Below, one piece after another: positions 17,178 through 26,228 of a stretch of 38,332 bases of DNA; position 1 is the first letter of the stretch, and every line of letters begins with the position of its first letter. Under the pieces are notes generated by a model. The model made no database searches. It was not told where the DNA came from and saw only the letters and a list, made by a program, of their open reading frames with translations. Source of the stretch: CAUZFZ01 sp963579025 (lineage in GTDB: Bacteria; Planctomycetota; Planctomycetia; Planctomycetales; Planctomycetaceae); assembly GCA_963579025.1 (NCBI GenBank), contig CAUZFZ010000106.1, forward strand, positions 1 to 38,332. The letters are read 5' to 3'. Both the position numbers and the translations under genes were made by a program.

Positions 17178-18387
17178 TCTGAAATGCTTCGTGATCTGCC
17201 TGCTGGCACTGTTGCTGGTCGCGCTCGCCGAATCGCCTGTCCGCGCCGCATCGCCCGTACCGGGTGAGCGAGTGCTGCTGCTGCGGACCGGACGCGTGGT
17301 CCAGGGACGCCTGCGTCAGATTTCTACGGGCTGGCTTGTGTCGGCGAAGCACGGGCACGTGGTCATCCCGTTCGACCAGGTGCGTCTGGACGCCGACGAT
17401 ATCGAAGAAGTTTATCTAAGCCTGCGATTGCAACTGCTGCGCAATCCGACGGTTTCGAGTCATCTCAATCTTGCAGACTGGTGTCTGAGCCAGAAACTGC
17501 TGCGCGAAGCCTCGCTGGAAGTCCGGTCGGCAATGGAACTCGATCCGGCCAACGAAACCGCTCGTCTGATGCTCAAGCGACTGGAAGTACATGTCAACCG
17601 CGCGGTGGCGTCACTCGAACCGCAGGAACTGCCTGCGAAAGCAGAGGTACGAGTGGACCTCGCCCCGTCCGATGGTGCGGCTCGCGTACACAGCCTGGCC
17701 GGCCTGAAACCGGAAACAGCCCGACAGTTTGTCACGACGATTCAGCCGATTCTGTTCAACCGCTGCGGCAACGCGCGCTGCCATGGCCCGTCAGCATCCA
17801 ACGGCTTTGAACTCGATCGCTTCCGAGTCGGGGCGGGTACGCATCGCTTGAAATCGGAACGAAATCTCGCGGTGATTCTTGAGCACGTCGACCCGACTGA
17901 CCCGGGCTCGAGTGCCGTGCTGGAAGTAACGCGTGGCTCGCACGGCGGCCAGTCCGTGTTTCACGGTCCAGTCGCCGCCCGTCAGATCGAACTGGTGACA
18001 ACGTGGTTACATGCCGCCGTCGCGGAGCTGTTTCCGAACGCGGCTCGCAAACGCCAATCACCGTTCCAGGCGCGACTGCCGATTGCCTCACAGACTCGAA
18101 CCCCAGTCGGAGGCGTCCCGCAGCAATCACCCCTACCTGCCAGCGAGTTGCCCGAATTCGGAATTCGCGACAGCGAGCCCGTCCGACTAAGTCCTGCACC
18201 AGCCGCGACCCAACTCCGGATTCCCTCAGACCAGCCACAGTTTGATGGCACAAATCCGCGCCAGCCGAAGCTGGTCGGGTTCCAGGATGTCCTGCGACAG
18301 ACAGAGAATTCCGACACCGAGCGGGATGCCTTCGACCCGGACGAATTCAATCGCAAGTACGCAGGCCGCGGATCAGCGGGTAACTGA
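17170..18387 (+). CDS. Exported TPR-like protein with atypical CX4CH cytochrome domain
   Basis: A 405-residue secreted protein with a signal peptide (FVICLLALLLVALAESPVRAA). Residues about 30-80 form a small beta domain (GERVLLLRTGRVVQGRLR), followed by a TPR-like helical segment (about 95-150, containing AMELDPANETARL). A cytochrome-like module follows, with C199-GNAR-C204-H205, a CX4CH spacing rather than CxxCH. Similar widely spaced motifs occur in planctomycete cytochrome-like domains, so haem attachment is likely but not certain. The proline-rich C terminus (from about 300) is low complexity. The start codon lies inside the end of the kinase-like gene (8-base overlap), indicating coupling; the two may work together at the cell envelope. 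Function unknown. Confidence 0.8.
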   Translation: MTDLKCFVICLLALLLVALAESPVRAASPVPGERVLLLRTGRVVQGRLRQISTGWLVSAKHGHVVIPFDQVRLDADDIEEVYLSLRLQLLRNPTVSSHLNLADWCLSQKLLREASLEVRSAMELDPANETARLMLKRLEVHVNRAVASLEPQELPAKAEVRVDLAPSDGAARVHSLAGLKPETARQFVTTIQPILFNRCGNARCHGPSASNGFELDRFRVGAGTHRLKSERNLAVILEHVDPTDPGSSAVLEVTRGSHGGQSVFHGPVAARQIELVTTWLHAAVAELFPNAARKRQSPFQARLPIASQTRTPVGGVPQQSPLPASELPEFGIRDSEPVRLSPAPAATQLRIPSDQPQFDGTNPRQPKLVGFQDVLRQTENSDTERDAFDPDEFNRKYAGRGSAGN

Positions 18388-18407
18388 CCGATTGCAACCG
18401 ACGACCG

Positions 18408-18965
18408 CTACGAGTCCATTCCGCTGGTAAAGATGACTGACGGTCGAGGGCGATTCGCCGGACCTGTCCGTTCTTCGACAATGCGGAACCCGCGAGCCTG
18501 GTAGTTCTGCAGCGCGTGCGGATGATCGTGACTGCAGGTCGATAGCCAGACGCGATTCGCTCCCAGCTCCCACGCCCGCAGCACGCATTCCGTCAGCAGG
18601 TGCCCGCCGATTCCGGCACCAAAGAAGCGACGCAGTAAGCCGAAACAGTGAATGCGCACACTGCCGTCGTCCTGCTTCTCCAGCTCGAAGTATCCCGCCG
18701 GAGTCCCCGCAACGTATCCCACCCACGTCTGCAGCAGCGGGCGGCTGGCGTACTCGGTCCATTCGGCTTCACGCCAGTTCTCGCGACCGCCCCAGTGAAA
18801 TTCCGCGCCGACCACCTCATGCAGGAACCAGTTGTATTCGGGACAGACGGGCACAACCTGCTGCACGACAAGGTCGTCACGGTCGCTTTTCTTCGGCCGA
18901 AGTTCAGCCGAAGTCAGCATCTCCAGAACCCATGTCTGTTTGACGTCGGTCGAGGTGTCCGTCAT
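18408..18965 (-). CDS. GNAT-family N-acetyltransferase
   Basis: A 185-residue protein of the GNAT fold, transferring an acetyl group from acetyl-CoA. The acetyl-CoA loop is visible as RRFFGAGIGGHLLTECVLRAW, after a strand ending in VRIHCFGLL, and the C-terminal NYQARGFRIVEERTG is the usual motif B region. Substrate cannot be told. GGAG lies 11 bases before the ATG. It follows the 18994 sulfatase on the same strand with a 28-base gap and is probably cotranscribed. The downstream gene is convergent and ends 20 bases away. Confidence 0.85.
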   Translation of the reverse strand: MTDTSTDVKQTWVLEMLTSAELRPKKSDRDDLVVQQVVPVCPEYNWFLHEVVGAEFHWGGRENWREAEWTEYASRPLLQTWVGYVAGTPAGYFELEKQDDGSVRIHCFGLLRRFFGAGIGGHLLTECVLRAWELGANRVWLSTCSHDHPHALQNYQARGFRIVEERTGPANRPRPSVIFTSGMDS

Positions 18966-18993
18966 CTGTCAGTTCGCTCCGTTACGGCCGGAT

Positions 18994-20418
18994 CTACTGG
19001 TCGTTTTGAGCGACCGGCAACGGCATGGCCGCTTTCGTTTCGTGTCGCCAATCCGCAAGTCGTTTCCGCAGTCTTGCTGCATCAGCGGGACGTTCGCTGG
19101 CAAGGTCATGCTTCTCACTCAGGTCGTTTGCCAGGTCGTAGAGTTCGCCGGACCCGTCATCAAAGTTCTCGACCAGTTTGAGGTTGCCTTCACGAATCGC
19201 GCCGCCCAGTCGATTCGACCGGTGCCAGGCATAGTTCGGGTAATGGAAGTACAGCGCATCCCGCTTGAGCGTTCCGGTTTCTTTGAGCACCGGAACGAGG
19301 CTCTCGCCGTCAAGCGGCTGCGACGGATCGGACTCGAGCCCCGCCAGTTCAAGCAAAGTCGGGAAGAAGTCCATGCTGATGACTGGCGTCGAATTGACTG
19401 TTCCCGGCCTTACATGGCCTGGCCAGCGGATAATCAGCGGGACACGAATACCACCTTCGTACAACGATCCCTTGGCTTCGCGCAGCGGCCGACAGTCCGA
19501 GACGCCACCAAATCCACCGTTGTCTGACGCAAAGATGACAAGCGTGTTGTCCGCCTGTCCGCTGTCGTCGAGCGACTTCAGAATCCGGCCGATCGAAACG
19601 TCGAGTGCCTCGATCATCGCACCGTAACGAGTGTCGTTCAGGCCGCGTCCGGTCCGGGACTCGTACTTCTTCAGCAAATCCTCGGGCGCCTGCATTGGCC
19701 AGTGAACGGTGTAATTCCACAGGCAGATGAAGAACGGGTGCTCACGTTTTCGCTCGATCAGACTGATTGACTCTTCCGCCAGTCGGTACGGTAGATACTC
19801 GCCATCAGCACCATCGGGCAGGCTGTAGATGCGATACGGCGAAAAGAAACTGGGCGGACCACCGTAAGCCGCGCCGCCGATGTTTACATCAAAACCCTGA
19901 TTCTCCGGTGCGAACTCAATCCTGCCCTTGCCTCCATCGCGAGTCGATCCGTTGCCCGACAGATGCCACTTGCCCAGGAACGCCGTGTCATAGCCGGCAG
20001 ACTTCAATCGCTCGGCGATCGTGACGTGCTCCAGCGGCAGATGATCGAGCATCGGAGCGGGCAATAGTTTCGGGTTGTCGGGAATGAACCGTTTCTGGTC
20101 CGGAATGTGATTCGTGATCCGTAGTCTGGCCGGCGCGAGTCCGGTCAGAACGGCGGCCCGCGTCGGCGAACACACCGGAGCAGCCGCATAGGCATCGGTG
20201 AACCGCATCCCCTGATTCGCAAGTCGATCAATGTTCGGCGTCTCGACAAGCTGGTTGCCCTGACACGCCAGATCCATCCAGCCCAGATCATCAACCATGA
20301 TCAGCAGAATATTCGGACGATCATCCACGTCCTCTGCAGTGACATGTCGCTGACAACACAGCGTCACGACACCCACCACCGCTAACCCAGTCGCTGAATT
20401 GAGCAAATACTTCAACAT
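18994..20418 (-). CDS. Exported sulfatase, Cys type, arylsulfatase A-like
   Basis: A 474-residue sulfatase. A hydrophobic leader (LLNSATGLAVVGVVTLCC) precedes the mature enzyme. The metal-binding MVDDLGWMD (DD at 43-44), the formylglycine motif C83-SPTR-87 with AAVLTG, GKWH, and ASDNGG are all intact, so this is the most canonical of the three sulfatases in the window. The C-terminal tail ends in a normal DLSEKHDLASERP-type region. The start has GGGAGA at good spacing. A GNAT acetyltransferase follows with a 28-base gap. The enzyme acts outside the cytoplasm on an unknown sulfate ester and needs a formylglycine-generating enzyme, which is not encoded in this window. Confidence 0.92.
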   Translation of the reverse strand: MLKYLLNSATGLAVVGVVTLCCQRHVTAEDVDDRPNILLIMVDDLGWMDLACQGNQLVETPNIDRLANQGMRFTDAYAAAPVCSPTRAAVLTGLAPARLRITNHIPDQKRFIPDNPKLLPAPMLDHLPLEHVTIAERLKSAGYDTAFLGKWHLSGNGSTRDGGKGRIEFAPENQGFDVNIGGAAYGGPPSFFSPYRIYSLPDGADGEYLPYRLAEESISLIERKREHPFFICLWNYTVHWPMQAPEDLLKKYESRTGRGLNDTRYGAMIEALDVSIGRILKSLDDSGQADNTLVIFASDNGGFGGVSDCRPLREAKGSLYEGGIRVPLIIRWPGHVRPGTVNSTPVISMDFFPTLLELAGLESDPSQPLDGESLVPVLKETGTLKRDALYFHYPNYAWHRSNRLGGAIREGNLKLVENFDDGSGELYDLANDLSEKHDLASERPADAARLRKRLADWRHETKAAMPLPVAQNDQ

Positions 20419-20446
20419 GTCACCGAATCTCCCAGAGCAGTCGAGG

Positions 20447-20547
20447 GAACAGAAGGTCGCGAAGGACGCAAAGTTTCAGGAAGACAACTCCTCTGTATCG
20501 TAAGTCGCTCTCAGCTTTGCCTTTGCGATCTTCGCGGCCTTCTGTTC
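20447..20547. repeat. Extragenic inverted repeat, 27-base arms
   Basis: The arms at 20447-20473 and 20521-20547 match at 24 of 27 positions as reverse complements (GAACAGAAGG at one end, CCTTCTGTTC at the other), around a 47-base spacer. It lies in the space upstream of the sulfatase and the DJ-1 gene, which diverge here. It has no coding content. The remaining bases to 20752 (about 205) show no further feature. Confidence 0.7.
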
Positions 20548-20752
20548 AATCAATCAGAGTCATAAGCCAACTTCAAGTATCACGAAAGTCCAGCGGGCAG
20601 GCGGTCCGTCCAGCGAACAGACAGCGACACTCTGTTCGTTTTGAGTGAGTCGACAGTCGACCGAAGGGCTGCCGGTTGCCGGACTGATGCGCATGGACTA
20701 CAGATCGGCCTGACTGATGTGACTGCAGCCTTTGAATGAGAAAGACACTGGC

Positions 20753-21319
20753 ATGCCCAAAGTTCTGATGCCGCTTGGCGACGCAACGGAAGCTCTCGAC
20801 ACGTTTTATCCTTACTTCCGACTCCCCGAAGATGGCTTCGAAGTCGTCGTCGCTGGTCCAGAGGCGCGGAAGTACCACACCGTTCTGCACGAGATTCCTC
20901 CGGACTCGAGCATTCCGTGGGACATCACTCAGGAGCGTCCTGGTTACTTCATTGACGCGACCATCGCGTTCAAAGACGTGAACCCGGACGACTATGCCGG
21001 CATGTTCATCTCCGGCGGGCGGGCTCCCGAGTATCTGCGTTACGACCAGGACCTGCTGCGGATCACGCGCGAGATCAACGCCGCGGGCAAGCCGATCGCG
21101 GTCGTCTGTCACGGGATCGAAATCGTAACGGCGGCCGACATCATTCGAGGCAGGACGGTGACGACTGTCGCGAAGTGTGCGATGGACGCGGAACAGGGTG
21201 GCGCCACGTACGTCGATCAGCCTGTTGTCACGGACGGCAACATCGTCAGCGCACGTGTCTGGCACGACAACACACAGTTTCTGCGCGAGTTCATTCGCAT
21301 GCTCAAAGAGAACGCGTAA
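20753..21319 (+). CDS. DJ-1/PfpI family protein
   Basis: A 188-residue cytoplasmic protein of the DJ-1/PfpI/ThiJ superfamily. The nucleophile elbow is PIAVVCHGIEI with C119-H120; FISGGRAPEYLR is the usual preceding loop. The family includes proteases, chaperones, glyoxalases and deglycases, so the reaction cannot be stated. The ATG at 20753 (MPKVLMPLG) is chosen as start because the family begins at this strand; a TTG at 20732 in the same frame is less likely. It stands alone on its strand, divergent from the sulfatase upstream, and convergent with the isochorismatase-like gene. Confidence 0.88.
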   Translation: MPKVLMPLGDATEALDTFYPYFRLPEDGFEVVVAGPEARKYHTVLHEIPPDSSIPWDITQERPGYFIDATIAFKDVNPDDYAGMFISGGRAPEYLRYDQDLLRITREINAAGKPIAVVCHGIEIVTAADIIRGRTVTTVAKCAMDAEQGGATYVDQPVVTDGNIVSARVWHDNTQFLREFIRMLKENA

Positions 21320-21349
21320 ACCGGCGGACACTCGGGCGAGACGATCGCA

Positions 21350-22057
21350 TTAAGCCGGAGCTGTCGTCTGGCGAATCGCGTTCACGACATCCGCCGCATC
21401 CATGACGTCACCCAGGTCGATGTCGATGTCCAGCAGGTTCACACGGTGCATGATTTCACACCGTTCCCCGACCGCTTCGCGCGGCACGATCACCCGAAAA
21501 CTGTCAGTCGCATCGCGGCACGTGGCATACACGCAATGGCTTGTACTCAGGCCGGTCACGATCAGTGTGTCGACGCCCAGTGACGTGAGCATTTCGTGCA
21601 GGTTCGTCGCTTTGAAGGCCGACGCGTATCGTTTGAGAATCAGCTTCTCGGTCGGTCGCCGTGCCAGTCGTTCGTCGAGTTCCAGCAGCCCGACTTTCTC
21701 CGGCGAGAGGTCCATCACCAGCTTGCGATTCTGGGGACTCGGCGGATCGGCGGGGTCGTAATTGAACGATGTGAAGAACACAGGAATCCCTGCCTCACGC
21801 GAAGCTGCCAGGACGTCACATGTTGCCTCTACGATCGAATCGCAACTGGTACCGATCTGGTTGTGCGGCTGTGTCCAGTACAAAGCCAGATCGATCACCA
21901 GCAGCGCGGGACGTGAACCGAACCCGACGCGATAACCCCAGCCTCGCTGGAGATATCGTTCCTGCAGTTCGTCCAGATGTTTGATGAGGGGATCGCGAAT
22001 TTCATCGGGCAACGCAAGGTCCGGGGAACCGAAGTCAGGTCTGGAACTGTCTGTCAT
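21350..22057 (-). CDS. Isochorismatase-like cysteine hydrolase
   Basis: A 235-residue hydrolase with the Asp-Lys-Cys triad of the isochorismatase/nicotinamidase fold: D56 (ALLVIDLALY), K142 (LILKRYASAF) and C175 (STSHCVYATCRDA). Family members hydrolyse C-N bonds in amides such as N-carbamoylsarcosine, or isochorismate; the N-terminal helical extension resembles the N-carbamoylsarcosine amidase branch. The ATG at 22057 is preceded by AAGGA; the frame is open further upstream into the neighbouring gene, but that part lacks family character. It lies 8 bases after the stop of the exported alpha/beta hydrolase and is surely cotranscribed with it. Confidence 0.87.
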   Translation of the reverse strand: MTDSSRPDFGSPDLALPDEIRDPLIKHLDELQERYLQRGWGYRVGFGSRPALLVIDLALYWTQPHNQIGTSCDSIVEATCDVLAASREAGIPVFFTSFNYDPADPPSPQNRKLVMDLSPEKVGLLELDERLARRPTEKLILKRYASAFKATNLHEMLTSLGVDTLIVTGLSTSHCVYATCRDATDSFRVIVPREAVGERCEIMHRVNLLDIDIDLGDVMDAADVVNAIRQTTAPA

Positions 22058-22065
22058 CGTGGTCC

Positions 22066-24159
22066 TTACTGGTTGGGAGTTGCAGTCCACGGCTCGATCT
22101 GACGCAGACGTTTGCTCTGAATCGCCCGGTAACAATCCGGCAGGTCAAAGTGGCTGAGCACGTCGGGAAGCATGGCGGAAAGCGGCCAGTCGTAATGCTC
22201 GGTTTCTGCCATGTCTGAGTACGACGTCAGGGCATTCTTAAGCGTTACCTGAGTCACCTGATCAGACAACACAGCCGCGAATGTGGCGGGCAACGCTCCC
22301 CAACCCCTTGCGACCAGATGCACGTCGGTTCTGCCGATGCTTTTCAGCCAGTCCAGCACTCGCAGAACATCAAACGTCTTCTGAGCAACATAAGGCCGAT
22401 CAAGCATCAGGCTGTGGACGGCATAAAAGTAGTCGCTGCCATACGCCGAACGAAACGAATTCACGCCGCAGGTTTCAGGACGGGATTCGCCAATGCCGCG
22501 CACGTCACACGTGAAGATTGCTGCGTCTGGTTCGGCCTTCATCACTTCTGTGATCAGTGGCTCGTCGCGCAGTTCCACGTCGCTGGAATGATGCGAGACA
22601 TACAGAATCGCACGTGTTCCGTTCCGCGGCGGTCGGGAATACCAGCGGTCATCCGACAGCATGTAAGTCAGAGCCTGAATACCGGGCTCCGTCTCGACGG
22701 CGTACGAGATCGCGTATCGCTTCGGATACTCACGCGAATTCAGATAACGCAGGATTCGGTAGTCCGGAACGGGGTTGGCTGTATTTCGAAGTTTGAGCAC
22801 GTGACGAAGAGCGATCTGCAGCTCGTCGCCTTCAACCGTCCCGCGTTGCTTTGCGAGCTTCCGGGATGCCTGACGTGTAAAGCTGAAAACCGTGCGCGTC
22901 CCATCCAGTTCCGCCACCTGTCCGTTGGGCGTACACCACAGCGTCTCATCTTTCTCGATCGTGATTTCAGGTTCCGACCGCGCGTCCGAGGCGTCCGTCG
23001 CCTGGTTGAACCAGCGATACATCGCCTCACGATTCTCCTGCGAGTACCCATGCGTTGTCGGTCCGATGAACTGGTTGATGTTCTCCGGAACGCCCAGCAG
23101 GCCGTAGAGCTTCTGAAGTCGTGCGTAGGCTTCTTCCGCGCCGCGTGCATCGAAATAGTCACGCTCTTTGGCCAACAGGATGACCGGACGCGGCGCCAGC
23201 GCCGCGATGAAATCATCGTGGTCCAAGTTCAATGCGAGAGCCTTTGGTGGACACTGCTCCGTGTCGGCGGGCAGTTCGTTTTCCATGTTCCGACGGAAAG
23301 TCGTCACGAAACAGCTTGGCGCGGCCATCGTCCAGCGTTGCTCAACACCGCATAGCCACGTGGTCATCGTGCCCCCGCCGGAGTTCCCGGTGACACCGAC
23401 GTGGTCAGGATCGACGTCATCCCTGGTCAGCAGATAATCGAGTGCGCGAATCCCATCCCAGGCGCGCCACATCGCGAACGTCTCGCCCACCAGAAACTGC
23501 TGGTTTCCCGCATGCAGATGCTCACGCACACCGGAGCCGATCTTTGCAGTCAGGTCATCGTTCACATACTGCAGACGCTCGCCCTGCCCGATGGGATCGT
23601 AGATCAGGCAGACGTAACCCTGACGAGCGAGTCCCTGGGAAAACGACTGGTACGCCTTCTCGGCCTTGCCATTCGTCGAATGGCCACACGTCCCGACGAC
23701 GCCCGGCATGGGCTGCTTGCGACCCGTTGGCACGTACACGTTTGCGGTGACTGGGAATCCCGGGCGGCTGTCAAAGATCAGATTCTCGATTCGATAGCCA
23801 TCTCGTTCGACGACTCTCGTAATGCGGGGATTCAGCGGCGTCCGCTCTGGTTCCGGGCCGAAGCATTTACGAATTCGCTTTCTCACGGATTCGACGTGGT
23901 TCTCGGCATCCTCTTTCGTCTTGAGCTTCGACATCGCCTGCAGTTTGCGCCGTTCCGCGCGACGCACCTGTTCGACGAAGTACTCGTGAACCATCCGCGG
24001 AAAGCGGTTCAACGGTTCGAGTTCTTCAGCCGCGTTTGCCGTTGCTGAAAGACCAGGCATCACCCACGGCAGACCGACCGCAGCCGTTCCAGCAAGCTGC
24101 ATCAATCGACGTCGAGAGAATTCCACGCAGTTATGACTCGTTCGCTGGTCGCCAATCAT
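22066..24159 (-). CDS. Tat-exported double alpha/beta hydrolase, acetyl xylan esterase-like
   Basis: A 697-residue protein. The N terminus carries a twin-arginine signal (SRRRLMQLAGTAAVGLPWVM), so it is exported folded. The first hydrolase domain (about 100-390) has the nucleophile elbow G258-N-S260-GGG, a strand ending KERDYFDARG as likely acid loop, and H370 in GPTTHGYS; this is a complete triad of the AXE/dienelactone hydrolase type. The second half (about 480-697) repeats an alpha/beta pattern (AILYVSHHSS, FTCDVRGIGES, VHLVARGWGALPA) but its elbow lacks a GxSxG serine, so it looks inactive. AGGGAG six bases before the ATG at 24159 fixes the start. A deacetylation role on plant or algal polysaccharide is inferred. 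It leads an operon with the isochorismatase-like gene. Confidence 0.85.
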   Translation of the reverse strand: MIGDQRTSHNCVEFSRRRLMQLAGTAAVGLPWVMPGLSATANAAEELEPLNRFPRMVHEYFVEQVRRAERRKLQAMSKLKTKEDAENHVESVRKRIRKCFGPEPERTPLNPRITRVVERDGYRIENLIFDSRPGFPVTANVYVPTGRKQPMPGVVGTCGHSTNGKAEKAYQSFSQGLARQGYVCLIYDPIGQGERLQYVNDDLTAKIGSGVREHLHAGNQQFLVGETFAMWRAWDGIRALDYLLTRDDVDPDHVGVTGNSGGGTMTTWLCGVEQRWTMAAPSCFVTTFRRNMENELPADTEQCPPKALALNLDHDDFIAALAPRPVILLAKERDYFDARGAEEAYARLQKLYGLLGVPENINQFIGPTTHGYSQENREAMYRWFNQATDASDARSEPEITIEKDETLWCTPNGQVAELDGTRTVFSFTRQASRKLAKQRGTVEGDELQIALRHVLKLRNTANPVPDYRILRYLNSREYPKRYAISYAVETEPGIQALTYMLSDDRWYSRPPRNGTRAILYVSHHSSDVELRDEPLITEVMKAEPDAAIFTCDVRGIGESRPETCGVNSFRSAYGSDYFYAVHSLMLDRPYVAQKTFDVLRVLDWLKSIGRTDVHLVARGWGALPATFAAVLSDQVTQVTLKNALTSYSDMAETEHYDWPLSAMLPDVLSHFDLPDCYRAIQSKRLRQIEPWTATPNQ

Positions 24160-24343
24160 CACGGACTCCCTGTCAGGATCATGCTCTACAAACGGGCGAG
24201 GCATCGTAGCGATGGCGATGCAACGCGCGCAGTTCACGCCACCGGCCGCAATGTGGGGTTCATCCCGGCGACAACGCGACCAATGAGTAGATCGCTCGTT
24301 GTGAGGAACGGCGCAACGCGTTCTTAGGAATAGTCCCGAAATT

Positions 24344-24393
24344 GTGAGCCGTAGGCGCTAGCCTCGGGCCCGCGGCTAGCGCCGTCGGCTCAC
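24344..24393. repeat. Palindrome family G, copy A
   Basis: A 50-base near-perfect palindrome beginning GTGAGCCGTAGGCGCTAG and ending CTAGCGCCGTCGGCTCAC. Its reverse complement shares its first 27 bases exactly with copy B at 27774. It lies downstream of the ABC transporter operon, just beyond the stop of the 24425 gene, and might also act as its transcript end, although no T-run follows. Confidence 0.85.
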
Positions 24394-24424
24394 GGAAATC
24401 GGGAACTTGTTTCGGACCCATTCC

Positions 24425-25219
24425 TTAGTCAGATAACACGGTGACTTCGTTGCGTGCCTCGAAGCGAACCGGTTGCGAGTAGTGGTACACGTTGATGTCT
24501 TCACTGACCGGTGTCGGAACGCGCACAAGAAACTCGATCCAGTTCGGGGAATTGAAGGCCGCGAAGGCCAGCTCGAAGCGTGACAGCATGGCCTCGGGAT
24601 CAGCGTCGAAATCGGGCAGCAGCAGCGGGCCGGTGTCGGTCTGATAAATCTGGTCCCGCTCGTTGGCGTTCATGGTTTTGACGGGATACTCAAGGACTGC
24701 GACGTAACGGTCTGTCTCGATTCTTGTGCGCGCATTGAGTGGCAGCCGTTCGAGCGTCGCACCCACGATCGCTTCCGCGGAAGTGAGGACTTCGCCGGGA
24801 CGTTCGACGATGTCGATGCGCGTGCGATCGAACACGTCCTCATGCCGGCCGGACTGCCGGTCCGTCTGCCGGCCGCTGCCCGGTGGATACAGCTCGACAT
24901 CAATTCCCGCCCGGGAGTATGTCTTCAGATTGAGAAATCCGTCGTCGGAGAAGATGGGAACGAAGTCGGCGTTCGGTTCCGTCCAGATATCCTGATCCAC
25001 ACCGACCCGCTCAGTCTTGCAACTCGCTCCAAGCACGAACCTATTCGTTTGGCCGGTGACTTTCTGTGTGACGTCGCAGCAGCATTCAAGTTGTATGCGT
25101 GCATTGTTCAGACTGTACGGCGGACGGTGGCTGACCGTGCCGGGTGGTTTCCTGTCGGTATCGATGCGGAACGTCAGAAACGATCGCGAAAAATCAATCA
25201 TCTGGATTTGCCCGGTCAT
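24425..25219 (-). CDS. Conserved-looking protein of unknown function in ABC operon
   Basis: A 264-residue protein I do not recognise. It has no signal peptide and no membrane segment. It contains several cysteines (LECCCDVTQKVTGQ, GASCKTERV) and mixed alpha/beta character with many aspartates and prolines. The start at 25219 (MTGQIQMIDFSR) has CAGGAG upstream; the coding region overlaps the ATP-binding gene by 26 bases, so expression is coupled to the transporter. Its place as third gene in a transporter operon suggests a role with the transported compound, but no binding-protein fold is evident. The repeated phrases TDRKPPGTVSHRPPY and WIEFLVRVPTPVSED could serve for a family search. Confidence 0.75.
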   Translation of the reverse strand: MTGQIQMIDFSRSFLTFRIDTDRKPPGTVSHRPPYSLNNARIQLECCCDVTQKVTGQTNRFVLGASCKTERVGVDQDIWTEPNADFVPIFSDDGFLNLKTYSRAGIDVELYPPGSGRQTDRQSGRHEDVFDRTRIDIVERPGEVLTSAEAIVGATLERLPLNARTRIETDRYVAVLEYPVKTMNANERDQIYQTDTGPLLLPDFDADPEAMLSRFELAFAAFNSPNWIEFLVRVPTPVSEDINVYHYSQPVRFEARNEVTVLSD

Positions 25220-26228
25220 GGTCTCGATCTCCTGAGTCGGTCTGATTCCCGATCGTAACCTGTCGTGCCCGTGCGGGTTGGAAGTCGAGTCGGACAAGTG
25301 CACCGACACTGGGCAGCGGATTTGATGTGAGTGCCGAGATCGAGATCGCAGCCTGTGTCTCCACACATTGCAGGGTCAATTCCATGAGACCGCCGATAGT
25401 GGTTGCGCCCGTGACACGGAACGGGCCGGACTCCCCATCGTCAATGACACTGACTTCAAAAGGTCGCACGCAACGGGGCCAGTCGGTTCGCGTGCCCGGT
25501 GGCAGGTCGTCGTCGGCAAACCAGTTGTATGGCCCGAGCAGCGCGGCGGTCTCTCGATCCGGTGGCTCGAAGTAGAGCTGATTTACCGGACCGCTGAAGA
25601 CGACTCGTCCGGCGTCAAGACACACGACGTGTTCCGCGAACCGCAGTACCGATTCGGGATCGTGTGTCGAATAGACGAGTGGTCCGTCCAGTTGTGTTGT
25701 GACTTCCCGAATCAGATTCCAGTATCCGATCGAGTGCCCGGAGTCGACATGCACGAGCGGTTCGTCGAACAGCATGGCCCACGCCTCGGAAGCCAGTGTG
25801 CGGATCAGCGACAGACGTGAGCGTTCCCCCTGCGACATGTGATCGGGCGGAGCGGAAGCCAGGTTCGTCAGGTCGGCAAGCTGCAGCCATTCCTGCACGC
25901 TGCGGTTGATACGCGGCGATTGGGGACGAACGTGAGCGACGTGTTCTTCCGCCGTGAGATGCGGCCACAGGCCATGATCCTGCGGGCTCCAGAACAAAGG
26001 AAGCTGTCCATCGGCGGGTTGCGGCGCGAAGTCGATGCTGCCGGACACAGGCCGCTCGAACCCGGCCAGCAGGCTGAGCAGCGAGGATTTTCCCGCTCCG
26101 GAACAACCCAGCAGCGCGGTCGGCCTGGAGCAAATCTCCAGCGAGATGTCATTCAAACGTGAGCCGCCACGGCCCAGCGAGGCGTGGTCGAGTTTCCAGA
26201 CAGCGTGCGGCATTCGAATTCGACTCAT
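25194..26228 (-). CDS. ABC transporter ATP-binding protein
   Basis: A 344-residue ATPase with complete motifs: Walker A GCSGAGKS (41-48), Q-loop WSPQDHG (Q83), signature MSQGE (131-135), Walker B AMLFDEP (151-157) and H-loop STHDP (H189). Residues from about 240 form a C-terminal beta domain like the TOBE regulatory domain of iron(III), spermidine or thiamine importers. The signature is MSQGE, not LSGGQ. The start (ATG at 26228) overlaps the permease stop by 4 bases (ATGA), so the two are translationally coupled. With the permease next door, it should drive solute import; no substrate can be stated. Confidence 0.88.
   Translation of the reverse strand: MSRIRMPHAVWKLDHASLGRGGSRLNDISLEICSRPTALLGCSGAGKSSLLSLLAGFERPVSGSIDFAPQPADGQLPLFWSPQDHGLWPHLTAEEHVAHVRPQSPRINRSVQEWLQLADLTNLASAPPDHMSQGERSRLSLIRTLASEAWAMLFDEPLVHVDSGHSIGYWNLIREVTTQLDGPLVYSTHDPESVLRFAEHVVCLDAGRVVFSGPVNQLYFEPPDRETAALLGPYNWFADDDLPPGTRTDWPRCVRPFEVSVIDDGESGPFRVTGATTIGGLMELTLQCVETQAAISISALTSNPLPSVGALVRLDFQPARARQVTIGNQTDSGDRDHDRANPDD

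Noticed and set aside
22318..23355. Plus-strand frame of 345 codons opposite the alpha/beta hydrolase
   Set aside because: The minus-strand gene has a Tat signal and a catalytic triad; the plus frame looks like noise.
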